Positions 26,232-39,608 of a DNA stretch of 64,000 nt are shown here, piece after piece. Origin of the DNA: Zonotrichia leucophrys gambelii (lineage: Eukaryota; Chordata; Aves; Passeriformes; Passerellidae); NCBI RefSeq assembly GCF_028769735.1, contig NC_088169.1, positions 47,744,201 to 47,808,200 of the forward strand, given 5' to 3'. Position 1 is the first letter of the stretch, and every line of letters begins with the position of its first letter. Made by a program: the position numbers and the translations under genes. Under the pieces are notes generated by a model. That model was not told where the DNA came from. It was given only the letters and a program-made list of their open reading frames with translations, and made no database searches.

Positions 26232-26314
26232 GAGATGTACATCTCATACATATGAGATGTACTCAGTAATACTATTACTATAGTATAACCGAGTGCATCT
26301 CATATGAATGAGAT
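26232..26314. repeat. Cluster of four short palindromes
   Basis: GAGATGTACATCTC (26232-26245) is a perfect 14-bp palindrome. CATCTCAT and ATGAGATG (26240-26259) form an 8-bp stem with a 4-base loop. AGTAAT-ACT-ATTACT (26265-26279) forms a 6-bp stem. ATCTCAT and ATGAGAT (26297-26314) form a 7-bp stem. Three of the four share the same ATCTCAT core. Confidence 0.85.
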
Positions 26315-26730
26315 AATTGTTGCTTACTTGGACTTGTACTCTTATTTCCAGTGCAGAGAAAGACAAAAAATAAGCCCACATTACTATGAATGATACTCCA
26401 AACCAATTAGAGTGGGCAAAATAATTGTATTTATTTTACTTATTTCACTAATGGTCACAGTGAGATGTACTGCTAAAATGCAGTGTAATTTTTAATAATA
26501 GGGGAAAACAAATTCTGTCTTTTGTAATATGAAGTAGACCAAGGAAAGGCTCCAAATGAGCTAAAGGAGTTGAAAGGGATTTTTTTGTTGTTGTTTTCCC
26601 TCCCCCTAGCTGGACCACACAAGAGAAATAGATGGTCTGAGAACTCTCCTATTATTCATTGTTGTGTTTTGAAAGATTCAGAAAAAGAAGAAGATTATTT
26701 TTCTTTGAACCTTTTATCAATACACAGAAA

Positions 26731-26788
26731 TAATACTTCATCTGCTCAAGAAATTTCTATAATACTTCATCTGCTCAAGAAATTTCTA
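26731..26788 (+). repeat. 29-bp perfect tandem duplication
   Basis: The unit that begins TAATACTTCATCTGCTCAAG occurs at 26731-26759 and again at 26760-26788 with no differences, which suggests a recent replication-slippage event. Confidence 0.95.
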
Positions 26789-29700
26789 TCTTAGAGTATA
26801 AAAGATTGCCTTTGAGTAAAATGACAGAGTAGGGTGAGGTTTTTTGTTGCCTTTTTTTTGTTATTATCAAGACATCTATATGCTCAGATATTATGTATTA
26901 ATCTTCTACAGGTATGAGCTTACCACTGAAAAAAAACCTAGAAGGTGCTTAGAACAACTTATCCTCTTATTCTTGATTTTGTATATCTCAAATTATTTGA
27001 AGGAACTCTAGAAATCTCTCATGTCAAAATGTCAGTAAATTTTGTTTGTGTGTACATCAATAAATCTGAAAAGTCACTCAAATATTTCTGTGGTGAGAAG
27101 AGAATTATAGAGACAATTAAAACTGCAATAGTGGAAAACATTTTATCTACTAATGGTGAAGACTTTGAAGCTCGTATTTCTGGGACCACATATCACATCC
27201 TGATTGACATTTAAGTAATATACAGCACATTTAAAAATAAGGTTGAAGTGTGTTCTGTAAACAAACTGAATTAGTATCACATTTACGTTCATGGAAAATC
27301 TGTGAATAAACTTCAGTCACGAATAAAAGCACTGTATACCTATACAGTACCCATGTAGTAGCAGATACTCTGCTCACTTTTCAACCTATTGAACAACACT
27401 GATAGCAGAAGAGTGCACAGCAATGTAATTGGAAATAAAAAATTAATGATAACATTCTATGTGTCAGGAAACAAAAAATGTAGGCATTCAAGTTTGCAAA
27501 TGCAAAAGAAAATGCTTCAACTCCAAATGCTCCAATTAGTTGTGTAGAAACTGACTTTCAAATAAAAGAATTTCATGACTTATAATTCAATAATATTTAA
27601 AGACTCATTTAAGATGATACCAAAAACCAGCACAGGTAGAAGTTCTTGTCAATGATTATTTTATAACACATTAAAGTCTGCAGTATTGTAAACCTACAAG
27701 TAGTAGTTTATATTTTTCTCTACCTCACCTCCTGTTTACTGTAAAATACTCTGAAAAGAATAAACTGAAAAATCAGAATTATGCAACTTACCCATCTTGT
27801 CATTTTTCTAAAAAAAATAACAGAAACTGATGCAGGAAGACATTTTAACTGAATGTCTTTTGATCACCATAATGTAAAAATATATTAATGGTTTCATTGT
27901 CATAAACCCTTTATAAACCTAATTTAAATTATTTTGCTACCCCAAAGGGATATTTTAATTTTATGATTTAAAATTAAAACATTAAAAGGCACATGTGTCA
28001 AGACTGAAAAAATCAGTGGTGGTGTGTTGTATTCTTGCTGTGTAATTAAGAGAGATTCAGGGATCAGACATTGCAGCCTAAACATGCTGCAGAGAGGTGT
28101 CAGCTGAGCTACTGAACTATGACTGCACATTAGCATGGTGCCAGACTAAAGCTACTGAGTGCTGTCCAGTGTTGTCTCAAGGACTGAAAATGTTTCTGCT
28201 TCTGTGTTTAACATGAGCAATTTTCCACACCGTGTGTCACTAAGGAGTAGAGACATTTGCTAAGTTGCTTAAATGTCTTAGTGCTTACAAGGTCAGGGCT
28301 AAACTTTTATTTCCTTAGTTATGTGTGCACTCAGCACTAGATCTTGATCTTCATGAAGTGTTTTTATCTATCTAGTATTACATTGATTTCACTGGGATAT
28401 ATTCACACTGTAGATGAGTCAGTATTCTGCATGCAAAACTTTATTGTGAGCATCAGCAGTATTTTAGTAAGAACAGCTTTTAAAATTCTATTTTTAAAGT
28501 AAAAATTTGTATGCTTAGTACCAGAGTAACCAAGAATAATGATTTCTCAAAAAACTGGGATTTTTGATGCCAATATTTCCACCAGGATCAATTTGAATTA
28601 AATTATATAGCACAAAAAACAACTAACATAAGCCTCATGTGTAGATAATCTAAACTGACAAACATTTTTATAGCCAGAAGTTATCCTGAAGATATATGGA
28701 TGATGGCTGTACAGTTCTCTGAAAAGATGAATATTCTCTCCACTTTTATAGGATTGTTCAGTTACATCTTCTCATAAAATCAGTTAACTTCTTGAAGCAA
28801 TCTGTGTTGCTGATCTGGACAAAAAAGCTGGACAAAAGCTGGACGAAAAAAAGAAAAAAATTAATTAAGTCAAATAGGAAGAGGTCTCACGAGAAGATAC
28901 TAACTTAGGTGCTTATAACAGCCTGTTGTGAAGTTGAGGATAAAGAAGCTGAATCCTAAATTAAAAGTATAGACTTATTCAAATATGTTCATGTTACGCA
29001 ATTTCAGATTAAAAAGTAAAGCATCACTTAAAGAATACATGAACATTCTTGTGGGATCTCTGTAAGTAGTTAAAGTTCAATCTACAATTGACAAGGTATA
29101 AGAAACTTTATACAGGAAAAAGTCTTCATACTTATGAGAAGATTTCTTTTTATATATTTTAATCTATCAGGAACAGTTCTGCCCTTTAATTATAGAAACT
29201 ATTTATATTCCTTTACATAAAACTTTATTTTGTAGATAGAAATTTTTGCCAACTTTTTAAATTCAAATGTTCCATGAAGGAATTTATTTTCTTCATATAT
29301 AACACTTTAATTTTTTTTAATTGGTTTTTTCTTTTCTGTGTGATAGCATTTGTGCAGGAATTACATTCTGTGTAACATTCAGAAAATTATAACTTTAAAT
29401 TCCAATTCTTTTTACTGTTTTTTAATGATGGACTTGGCCTCATATGCTTAATTATTTATTATTCATCCATTAATCTGTTTCTTAATAATAGTCTGAGGAG
29501 GCTCTACATTTCAACATTCCTTTTTCTAAATATATTATTGAAAAGAAGCTTGGAAAGTGACTGAGACCTCTGTGTCTTAACCACCAAACCATTAAAGTTT
29601 GCATAATATGAATGAGCTTCAGTGTATATTTCAGATTTATTTAAAGGCAACGTGAAAGCTGATTCAAAGCTTGCTCACAGCACAACATTAGCATCACACC

Positions 29701-31565
29701 CAGTAATCCTTACAAGAAGCACACACCTCTTGGCAGCAAGTCAGAAGTGGCCGCTGTCCCTGAAGCAGTAAGGCATGGAACCAATATGATTGTTAGGCAT
29801 GGCCAGCTCCTGGGAACTTCAAGCCATTTTGCAAGAGCAGTTTGAAAGCTGCTATTTAAGGAGGCAGAAGCACATACAGTTATTTTTAGATGCAAGATAT
29901 TAAAAGGTTGCTAAAAAAGGTCTTGCTATATCAGCATCAAAGGATCAGAGTATCTGGATATTCCAACATTTGAATCTTATTTTGGCTTCTGGTTTTTGGT
30001 TTTTTTTGTGACTTTGGACTCAAAATTCATAACACAACTAATCTCACCTGATGTTAAATAACCTTTGATCTAAACTAACCATTTAGGATCTTGCAAGAGC
30101 AAAGGAACAATTATTTCCAGGGAAGATTCACCATTTTTCCCTTCAACATATTTTATAATTCGGAATCAACCAGTTCTTATAAATGTATTTCACTGACTAT
30201 TAAGAAAGTTAATATAATAATTATATATCATATGTTTATATTACATGCCCAGCTTTGAAATCCATAGTTCCATTTATGACAGCAGACTCCATTTCCCATT
30301 ATGTAAAATAAATTCTAGATTTTGTTAAAAAAAGTTTTGATTTTCTTTTGTTTTTAAAATATATTTAGTGTGCTTTTCCTTTTTAATTTAAGGTAAGCAA
30401 ACTGGGCATCTTAAGTCTAATATTGCCAATTGGGTGAATAAGTAACTGTAGTAAAATTTTAAAGGGATTTGATATATAAAAATATTCATTTAAAAAAAAA
30501 GAAAAAAGGAAAAACATTAAAACAATCTCTATTCTTCTCAGAATTATAATCTGACTGCTAATTAATGAGTTTGGTAAAGAGTCTCCTTTCATAGTTGTGA
30601 GTTCTATTGCTATACAGAAAATTTAAAGAGAAACATCTGGGCAGAATCCTCCATCTTTGACTCAAAGGAGATTTTCTCAAGTGTAACATAACACTTGATG
30701 CAGTTTCCAGTCAGGCCATGAGTTCAAAAGGCTTATTCATGCTTGAAAGCTTTGGACTATCTGCTAGAGACACCTGCACGCAGTCTTCTTATTTTTGAGA
30801 GGAATCCTTTTCACGCTGTCACCACAACCAACCTCACTTCAGGAGGATTTTCAAAATGCAATCATTGCATGAACAGTGGCTGACCTCGGCAGCAGGCAGT
30901 GTCTTTTAGCAATGAATGCTTATAAAAGCAGACAACTGCTAGAATTACTGCCTCTTTCCAATTCTACCTCCTGCACACCTAAAGAGATAGAATATGAAAG
31001 ATGAAACCAGCTCATTTTAGTAGCACTAAATACAAGCACAGCTAAATTTGGATGTATTTTCTGAAGGTTTTGATGACTGTGGAAGTCCTCTCTGACAAGC
31101 TTCTTACTACAAAAGTCTCTAAAGGATGCCTCAGTGCTGTTTTTTCAGTTCTCAGCTATTTTTCTCCTTGCACAGTGCTATTAATACACATACCCATTAA
31201 ATGTAACCTCAGAACTTTTCAAAACCAAGTGTTGGAACTTTGTAACTGCACAAATAATCATGATTCATCTTTGATTTTGCCTGAAAGGAAAAAAAGGTCA
31301 CATATGGTTGTTTATGGCCTGCAACTATTACTCAGAAGATATATAGCTCTTGAAAAGTACTAGAATGTATAAATATAACTAGGATTAAAGGGAAGTGCTA
31401 ATGATTTTGGTAAAGACTAAATGCTGCACTATCTAAGTGTTGCAACTTAGATAGAATCAGTAGAGAGCTCCTAGCTCTTTTAAGACATTTTTTCTGAGAA
31501 TCACAGAGCTCTTAACCCTCATGTGCAAGAAATCAGATAGGGAAGGCCAGAGACAAGCATGGCTA

Positions 31566-32126
31566 TGTGTTCTGGTTTGGACTGGGATAGCTTTCTTCAT
31601 AGTTGCTACTACAGGAAAACAGGGCTGATAACACAGTGATCTTTCTAAACAGTGTTTACACAGAGCTAAGGCCTTTTCTGTTTTCACCTCACACCACCAC
31701 TGAGGAGGCTGGGGGTACATTAGAAGTTGAGAAGGGACACAAGCAGATCAGGTGACCCCAAATGACCAAAGGGATATTTCATACCTTATGGCATCATGAT
31801 CAGCACATAAAGTTGGGGGAACAAAAGAGGGGAAATTTCAGAGTGATGCCAGTTGTGTTCCCAAGTTAACTGTTGACTGTGACAGAGCCCTGGTCTCCTG
31901 GAGATGGCTGAACACCTGTCTGCCAATGGGAAATGGTGAATGAATTCCTTGTTTAGCGTTGGTTGTCTCTGCTGCTTTTGCTTTACCTGTCAAACTGTCT
32001 TAATCTCAACCCACGAGTTTTCTCACTTTTACTCTTCCAATTCTCTCCCCTATTCCACTCGGGGAGAGTGAGTGAGCAGCTGAGTGGGGCTTAATTGCCA
32101 TTTGGAGTTAACTCAAAAGTCTGACA
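31566..32126 (+). repeat. Full-length avian solo LTR, family A copy 3
   Basis: Runs from TGTGTTCTGGTTTGGACTGG to ..CTGACA, giving TG..CA ends. It contains 'GGATATTTCATACCTTATGG', 'CATCATGATCAGCACATAAAG' (degraded TATA box), 'CTCCTGGAGATGGCTGAACA' and 'CAAACTGTCTTAATCTCAAC'. The bases outside are GGCTA (31561-31565) and GGGTA (32127-32131), a probable 5-bp target duplication with one change. Five base pairs would fit an ERVL-type integrase. No internal retroviral genes flank it. Confidence 0.85.
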
Positions 32127-32344
32127 GGGTATCATTACATCAACACAAGCTTACTTATGACAGGTTATGATACCTAGTGAAGTTTCTATTTCAAGGGAAA
32201 GCAAGGAACATGTTGTGTTTGCAGTTAGGGTTACAATGATTTTACTATTTTTGTAGATAGAGTCTACTCTTTTTTTAAGGTATGGTGAAAGTAACACCTC
32301 CTTCTGGTCAAAATAAAGTGTGGGAAAGAAGAGCACAGGCAGTG

Positions 32345-32895
32345 CAACTAGGGTCTTATAGCCTGAGAAGGATCGAGAAATTCTGTGTAGGCACAGGATA
32401 AGAAATGCTAAGGTAGAGCTGAAGATGAATTTGGCAACTTTGAAGAACAGTAAGAGGGGCTTCTACAGATACATGGATCATAAAGGGAAGATTTTAAAAA
32501 AATTGTGTCCCAAATAAATAAGATAGCCTGGAGAATATAAGGCCCCAGAGTGAACTCATCAGGGCCTTTCACTACTTGAAAGAGCTTACATAAAGGAGGG
32601 AAAGTTACATTTTACATGGGGAGATAGTGGTAGGATGAGAGGGAAAGGTTTAAACCTAAAAGAGAAGAGATTTAAATCAGATTGTAGGAAGATATTATTT
32701 ACTCAGTGGGTAGTGACACTCTAGTTACCCTGAGAAGTTGATGCCCCATCCCTGGAAGTCCAAGGTCAGGTTGGATGGGGCCCTGTGCAGCCTGATCAAG
32801 TCAGTGGAATCCCTCCTGTATTTGCACTGCCCATAACAGAGCGCTGAAACTAGATGATTTTTATGGTTCCTTCCAACTGAGCTATGACTAAATTC
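32345..32895 (+). repeat. CR1-type LINE, internally deleted, sense
   Basis: The first part ('AAGAACAGTAAGAGGGGCTT', 'TACAGATACATGGATCA') resembles the CR1 coding region upstream of RT. After about 32560 it jumps to the 3' region ('CTACTTGAAAGAGCTTACAT', 'GATGCCCCATCCCTGGAAGT', 'CAGGTTGGATGGGGCCCTGT', 'GGTTCCTTCCAACTGAGCTA'). The middle is missing, and no open frame survives. Confidence 0.75.
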
Positions 32896-34419
32896 CCCAT
32901 GTAGAAGGCTTTTCAAATTTGGCTACTTCACTCTGGGCTACTAAAATCCTCAATGATGAGAGCTTTAAGTGCCAGTTTACACCCATCAGCTCCGTGGTAC
33001 TGAATACTCATAAGTATTGTAATTCTAAGGACTAACAGCTTTAAATAAACAATGATCATGACTGATAATAAGTAAGAACTACTGACATAAAGTACATTGT
33101 CAATAAATGCGATGTAGTAAATTTTTCAAAGGTTAAACGTGTCCTGATTAATGTAATTTAAATTCTTCCATCACACTGATTGCTAATTGTCTCTAATCTC
33201 TCTAATTCTCATAGATATATTTATCAGCTATATGACAAGATGAAATAAACCACTTGAATGCATCTCGGATACCAATAAACGCCAATGCATGCTCAGCTTA
33301 TTCATTCTTTATTTTCTGTATTCAATAGTCTTCATTTATTGTTTGGCGATGTTCATGTGTGCTTATCTGCAGACACCCTTTTTGAGGTTCAGAATCCAGA
33401 GCTGGGTCACACTTAGGCTGTGAGTCATCTTCCTAAATCACAAGTGTGCAGTGCCTGCTGAGATGCCAGGGAATGACTACTGGTTCATAAAGACACCTAA
33501 CTCCTTTGTCATATTTGTGATTCATATATAATCTTTTTGGCTATTTGGGGCAGTCTCAAATGGCACAAACTGGCTGTGTACAGACATCTCAGTCATAGAC
33601 TGTATGTCCATTGAGCTCGTCACACTTGTCTCTCTAAAATCATGGAAATAAAACAGCACCTCTCAAGAGCAATTTACACAAGAAGAATCTAAATGACATG
33701 CTTTCACTCTGGAAGTACCTGTTTTTCTCTGTGGCCTATATTCTCCTTTAATTATTGAGATGTATTTAGGCAAACAAATCCCATTCTGTGAAATCAAAAC
33801 AAAAAAATAATTCAGTAAAAGTGCTATCAAAGATACTTTGAATCACCATGTTCTGACAGAAAACTTTATATTATCTTTTGCTAGTTGAGAGTTGTAACAT
33901 GTTGGAAAGTTTTCATAAATTTTCTATGTTCTTATTGTTTGCTTTTGGAAAGGCAAAATTTTTTGTATGTATATAAATAGAATAGCAACATAACTGAATT
34001 GTAAGCTATGCTTCTACACATATGGTGCAGAGGGAGATGATGTAAGTAATTAGTTTAAATTTTTGGAAAAAGGATGAAAAAAATGGAAGAGAAAAAACAT
34101 CCTTTTCTGCCTTAAATTTGGACAGGTATGAAAATAAAAGCAAGCAGCAAATAAAAATTATTCTATGATAATCGTTATCTTTTTGTATAGGATTTTATAG
34201 AGGAGATGTCAGTTTCACCATGCCTTTGAGAAAGGGTAGACTCTTCCTACAAAAATTGAAAAGCCATTTTAACCATAACTGCAAACACAACATGATCCTT
34301 GCTTTCCCTCAAAATAGGAGCTTCATTAGGTAGTACAACCTGCCATGAGTAAGTTTGTATTAAGCTAATGACACCCTGTCAGTTTGGCTACCCAAACATC
34401 TTGATTGTATCACACTGGC
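32896..34419. other. Non-coding DNA, nothing recognised
   Basis: AT-rich spacer with no supported feature. Confidence 0.55.
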
Positions 34420-34900
34420 TGTTGTGGGTTAACCCCAGGTGGTAACTAAGCACTGCACAACTGATCACTCTCTCTCCCTGGGTGGAATGTGAGAGAGCAT
34501 TAGAAGAGTAAAAGTAAGAAAATTTGTTGATTGAGATAAAACTAGTTCGAAAAAGAAAGCAAAAGCAGCAGAGACAAGCAGAGCAAATTAAGGAATTCAT
34601 TCACCACTTCCCATTGGCAGGCAGGTGTTCAGACATGTCCAGGAGAGCAGAGTTCCATCAGGTGTGATGGTGATGTGGGGAGACAAATGGTACCACTCTG
34701 AACATCCCAATTCTCTCTTCTTTGCCCAGCTTTATGTGCTAAGCATGATGTCTTGCTTGAGATATCCTTTGGCCAACTGGAGTCAGCTGCCCCAGATGGG
34801 TCATCTCCCAGGTACATGTGCACACCCAGCCACCTTGATGAGAGGTTGCAGTGAGAAACAGAAAGTTCCTCAACTCTGTATGAGCTTTTCTCAGAAAAAA
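34420..34900 (-). repeat. Avian solo LTR, family A copy 4, minus strand
   Basis: Starts at TGTTGTGGGTTAACCCCAGG with 'GGTAACTAAGCACTGCACAA', which is the reverse of the family A 3' end. Further along are 'GTTCAGACATGTCCAGGAGA' (compare the CTGGAGATGGCTGAAC block of other copies) and 'AAGCATGATGTCTTGCTTGA' (the ATCATGCT promoter block, reversed). The distal U3 part is degraded, so the right edge is approximate. Confidence 0.8.
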
Positions 34901-37189
34901 CTATAGCATAGGTGTGTTATATTCACCATTTTCATCACAAATCCAAAACATTTCACCATGAAACCTGCTATGAAGAAAATTAATTCCATTCATCCAAATG
35001 GGATGCAAGAGTGTATGAGATTCAAAAGAAAGTTGTGATCTTTTCACAAGTGACTTCTGAAAAATTTAGTTATGGTGTGATTCAACATCAGACTTTGAAA
35101 TGGAATTTAATTCAATTTCAATACACTTGCATTAGATGTCAATATTGGTGATTAGTCCAAATTCTTGCTATAGTCAGTGGAAATCTGGGCTCAATTATAA
35201 TGTAGGAACATTATACCTTTCTTTCTTTTTATTATTTCTTGAGATATCAACAACCCCAGCCCATTGATCTAGACTATGAATATGAACATCTTATAGAATT
35301 CAAAGATTGTTCATATGATATGAAGGAAACAACATTGTAAGCAAAATTGACTTATGGTTTATGAGCCTAACAACCATATCTCAATATTTTCTTTCTTAAT
35401 GCCTGTAATTTTTATTAGCTTTATAGGATTTTTCTATATTCATGTAATCCATTAAAAATCTACCATGATTTTTAGCTATGATTTGTAGTTATTGCATGAA
35501 AAATTATCATTTAATTTATACTGAAATTATGCCATACCTTAATATAAACAGCAAAACCTTGAATTGATATAAATATTCAGTTAAAAAAAAAAGAAAAAAA
35601 CCACCACCACCACCCCCTGTTACCTCCACACCACAGGATTTAATCTATTGTGCATTACCACTGACCCATTTAGTGTAGAGAAGACACAATAAATCAATGT
35701 TTGTTAACATATGCTTAAGTAGAAAAGCAATTTCACGGGTCAGGCAACCTAGTCATGAAATGTCTGTGAAGCAGTGGTGCATTGATTGCTGAGAAGGACA
35801 CAGCCAAAATGAAAAAAAATTCTCTGATTTTTGTGCACACTCTGATTCCCTTTTTATTGTTATTTTGATCAAACACTTGCTTCTCTGTCAATAGCAGTGA
35901 TTAACAACACATCCATAAAACCCCAGATTTAAAATAGTATTATTTTTTAAGTGATTGGGGTGGGCAAGAATGGAAACAATATCAGCAGCATAAAATAAAA
36001 TGCAGTGCTCAGAATGTGTAATTTCAGGTCTGGATTTGAACATTCACTAGTTCCAAAAGTTAGTTTCCTTTCAAAGTCAGAGGAGATGAGGACAGAAAAA
36101 CTCACCATTATGCCGAATTTGAGATGAACACTCAGCAGGTGAAATAGATGGCAGAGACTGAAACATCATACATATTCACATTAGTACCATTAAATGTGTC
36201 CACAAGATGTATGTATTCCTAAAGGAAAGAATCAATGATAAAATCTGAGCCATCTCCTGTGAACCAGGAATTACACGAGAAATATATCTGTTTCTTTAAA
36301 AGAGTCTGGTCCCTACTATCTTAATTTTATTCAAGTCCAAAGCCTCTTTGAAATTTTTCCAGCACTGTTTCTAATAAGGCTCAGTTGACTGCCTAATGCA
36401 TAATAGAACTTTCTTCAGCTAAAAATATTAAAACTTTTATCCACCTACCTTGACCTCCAAATTAGCATGTAAGGAATATGACAGTGAAAGTAGATGCTGA
36501 ATTTTTATTAGACACTCTAGTATCTTCAGTTCTGTTAATTTAGGGTGAAACCAAAGTGTCAAGAAGTCTCCTTTTTTGTATTGTATAGAAAGAATCATTT
36601 ATGCATTATTAAAATACAGCATAGCCTGGCAGAATTTTTAAAAAGAGAAAAAAATCCTAGGCATGCATGTTTTTTAATGATCTACCTTTAATAGAAAACA
36701 GCTTCCATTACCTTTCTAGTAGAAAAAGTTAGCTGGGTTTTCGTTTATGAACAGAGCTTGCTTAGTTTTGCCTCAGAGGTCTTAAAAATATTTAATGGAT
36801 ATTTAAAATTATAATGCATAAGGTTTGATGTCTTCAATTGTCATTCATATAAAATTGTTATCAAGTTAACTTTGTCAAAGTAATAAGACAGAAGCTTGGC
36901 CATATTTTAGTTTTGACTTTAAATATTAACTGATATTTCAATCAGGCTCTTCATAATATATTTACATTTACTGTTAAAGTGAATTTGTATTTGAATGGTA
37001 TTTTTAAGTGAACATTTAATTTTTGTATATTTCCACAGCGCTGTTCATAAAAAAGTACATTGCTATTGTGAAACTGATCTTCAATGTATAAAGATTATGC
37101 AATAATATTTAATAATTATGTATAAAGACTAGTTAAGTAGCAAGCCTGTCTATTAATACAATTTGTAATGTCTCCATTAACACCGTGTC
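34901..37189. other. Non-coding DNA with an A/CCA simple repeat
   Basis: AT-rich. A low-complexity patch at 35582-35620 runs from poly-A into (CCA)n. Nothing else recognised. Confidence 0.55.
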
Positions 37190-37790
37190 CAAATGATTGA
37201 TAATTGTGTGTACACAGGAGGGAAGCGAAGCCATCCAGAGGGCCTTTGACAGGCTTGAGAGGTGGGGCTGTGTGAACATCGTAGTGTTCAATGGGCCCAA
37301 GTGCAAGGTCCTGCATTGGGTTGGGGAAATCCCAAATACAGGCTGGGAGGAGAATGGATTGAGACCAGCTCTGTGGAGAAGGACTTGGGATTGTTGGCGG
37401 ATGCGAACCCTGACATGAACTAATAACATTCACTTGCAACCCAGAAAGCCAATCAAATCTCAGGCTGTGTCAAAAGAAGAATGGCCAGCAGGTTGAGGGA
37501 GGTGATTCCCCCTGCTTTTTTCACTCTCCTGACATCCTGCCTGGAGTTCCACACTCAGCTCTGGGCCCGTAACCTGAGAAGGACCCTCTGAAGCAAGTCT
37601 GAAGAAGCATCACCAAGACGATCAGAGGGCTGGAGCAAGGGCCTCCTCTCCTGTGAAGACAGGCTGATGGAGGTGGGCTTGCTCAGCCTGGAAAAGAGAA
37701 GACTCAGGGGAGACTTTATAGCACCTTCCAGTACCTAAAAGAGGCCATCAAGAAAGCTGTACAGGGACTTTTTACGTCTGGTGTTGGTTG
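37190..37790 (+). pseudogene. CR1-type LINE RT C-terminal region, sense
   Basis: Reads EGSEAIQRAFDRLERWG (about 37221-37271), then FNGPKCKVLHW, then 'CCTGGAGTTCCACACTCAGC', 'TGGGCCCGTAACCTGAGAAG' and [15 protein letters not shown] sequence near 37690. These blocks follow the CR1 RT C-terminal order. Several frame changes interrupt it, and it ends at about 37790 without clear octamer repeats. Confidence 0.85.
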
Positions 37791-39533
37791 GACTTTCAGA
37801 CCATGAGTTATAAATTCCACTCAGTTCTGTAGAAATATGATTAGGTCTGTATTGATAGTAGTTTATTTCCTAGCAATCCAGAAGGTAGAAACAGAAGTGT
37901 GCTAAGGGAAATGTAATAACTTAATTACGGAATATTTGTTAAAGTCAAAAAGTACATCAGCTGAGCTCCAAAAATCCTAAAAGAAGAAGAAAGTATTCTA
38001 TACTCTTACCAGGCGTGTTTTTATTTTTGGTATATGCTATGTTACAAAAATAGTGAGAGACGCTAATGATGAAATGCTTTCTGAGACTGAATGTTTTCAC
38101 TTCCATAGTTATTTAGTGGAAACAATCAATGTGTTTGACCAATACATAGGCTTTCAAGAGACCTTTTTAAGAACATTATGTTTTATGCATTTTACTTTTC
38201 TATGTGTGAAGAATGGTCCATCTTTTTTGTCCACTGTTCATTGGTCCACTGTTTCTATGGCATGGTCTATTAAAAAATTCACTAGGTCATTGTGGAAATC
38301 TGTCTTCTGTCTGATGAAAATCAGGTAGATACCTCTGGAATGAGAAAGGCAACAAATTCCGAGAATACCTGAATAGCCCAGGTGGAAAACAGGCATTCAG
38401 TTTTCCAGAGGCAAGGCAGAAATCATGTTTTAGATTGGTTACACATGCTGTTCTAGACTGAGGGCCCCCTTCTCCAGAGATCCTAAAGGATGCCAGTTTA
38501 AGAAAAACAAGAGGTGTCATATTGCAATAGCTCAGTGGAATTTTTAGCATACCCCTCATACTGCAGTCTATCTTGACTACATCTAATTTACAGTATTAAA
38601 AGATAATTCAAAAGACCTTAAGGAGTTTCTCTCTCTGAAAGAGGGAGATTTTTTAAAATTTCATTTTCTTGTAAATCACAATATTAGAAGATCTTTCACC
38701 TTATGTGCTTACTTAAGACTTGGGAACAAGCATATTCAGAGGAAAGATCTAGATGAATTGAAGACCCACCACAAAATTCATGTATCTGTGACTAACAGCT
38801 GTGGAACAGTTAGCACGATGGTTTTAGTAGGTGTCATGATTGTAGGAGCATATGTGGTGTTCTAGGCATAACTAACATGGCCTGAAGCAGCATGCAGAAA
38901 AAAAGTTGAGTTGAATAGTTATGGAAATTTTAAACTGTGCAAACTGTGCAAAAACTGTGTTTATGCAGGCCCGAAATTTTATATAAGCAAGATTTTGTTA
39001 TGTTGCAGTTTCTAAATTTTGCAGAACATTTATGGAAGCTGGAAGCCAAATCAGAGACTACAAAAAAAGAACCTTGGGTGTTTTGATAATTACAAAGCAT
39101 TCATGGCCAGCTGGAAGTCACAGCAATGTGTACTTAACTGCTTTGAATAGTCTGTGTTTTGCATGTAGTAATCTGTGTGCATTTGCTCTGATTGCTCAAG
39201 GGGAAATAATTACTGTTTATGAAAGATTGTCCATTATTCCCCAATTAGAGATAAAAAACATTCTATAACAGGAAAAATCTGGCTGTTCTGTAGACTTCAT
39301 GAGAAACCTTTCCTTAGTGATGCAGTACTCTATAAAAAACACTGTTGTCATCCAGGGTGCTACAAAAGCAAGGGGTCAAAATCCCATGGATTTTAAAATA
39401 TATCTTGAATTGCTATGAATTACTACAACACTTTAATTGAACATGAGATGGCATATGAACTGTAAGGAATTCATGCTCAGTTGTGATTTCCTTTGTTCCT
39501 CCATAGCTTAGGGTTAGAAAAGACAAGGACACA

Positions 39534-39608
39534 GGAAAACAAACAAAGAAAGAAAGAAACAAACACCCCCAAAAAAACAAAAAAATACCCCAAAAAACAA
39601 AAACCCCA
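39534..39608. repeat. A-rich low-complexity repeat
   Basis: Short AAAC, AAAG and AAAAAAC units run together. The open frames over it on both strands are products of low complexity. Confidence 0.9.

Larger units (their letters stand above)
19951..31565. other. Long AT-rich non-coding stretch with small simple repeats
   Basis: More than 11 kb without a recognisable gene. All open frames are short and motif-free. Items listed separately are a poly-T tract (23969), a palindrome cluster (26232), and a 29-bp tandem duplication (26731). A slightly less AT-rich part at 29700-29890 could be an old insertion but I cannot name it. Confidence 0.55.
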
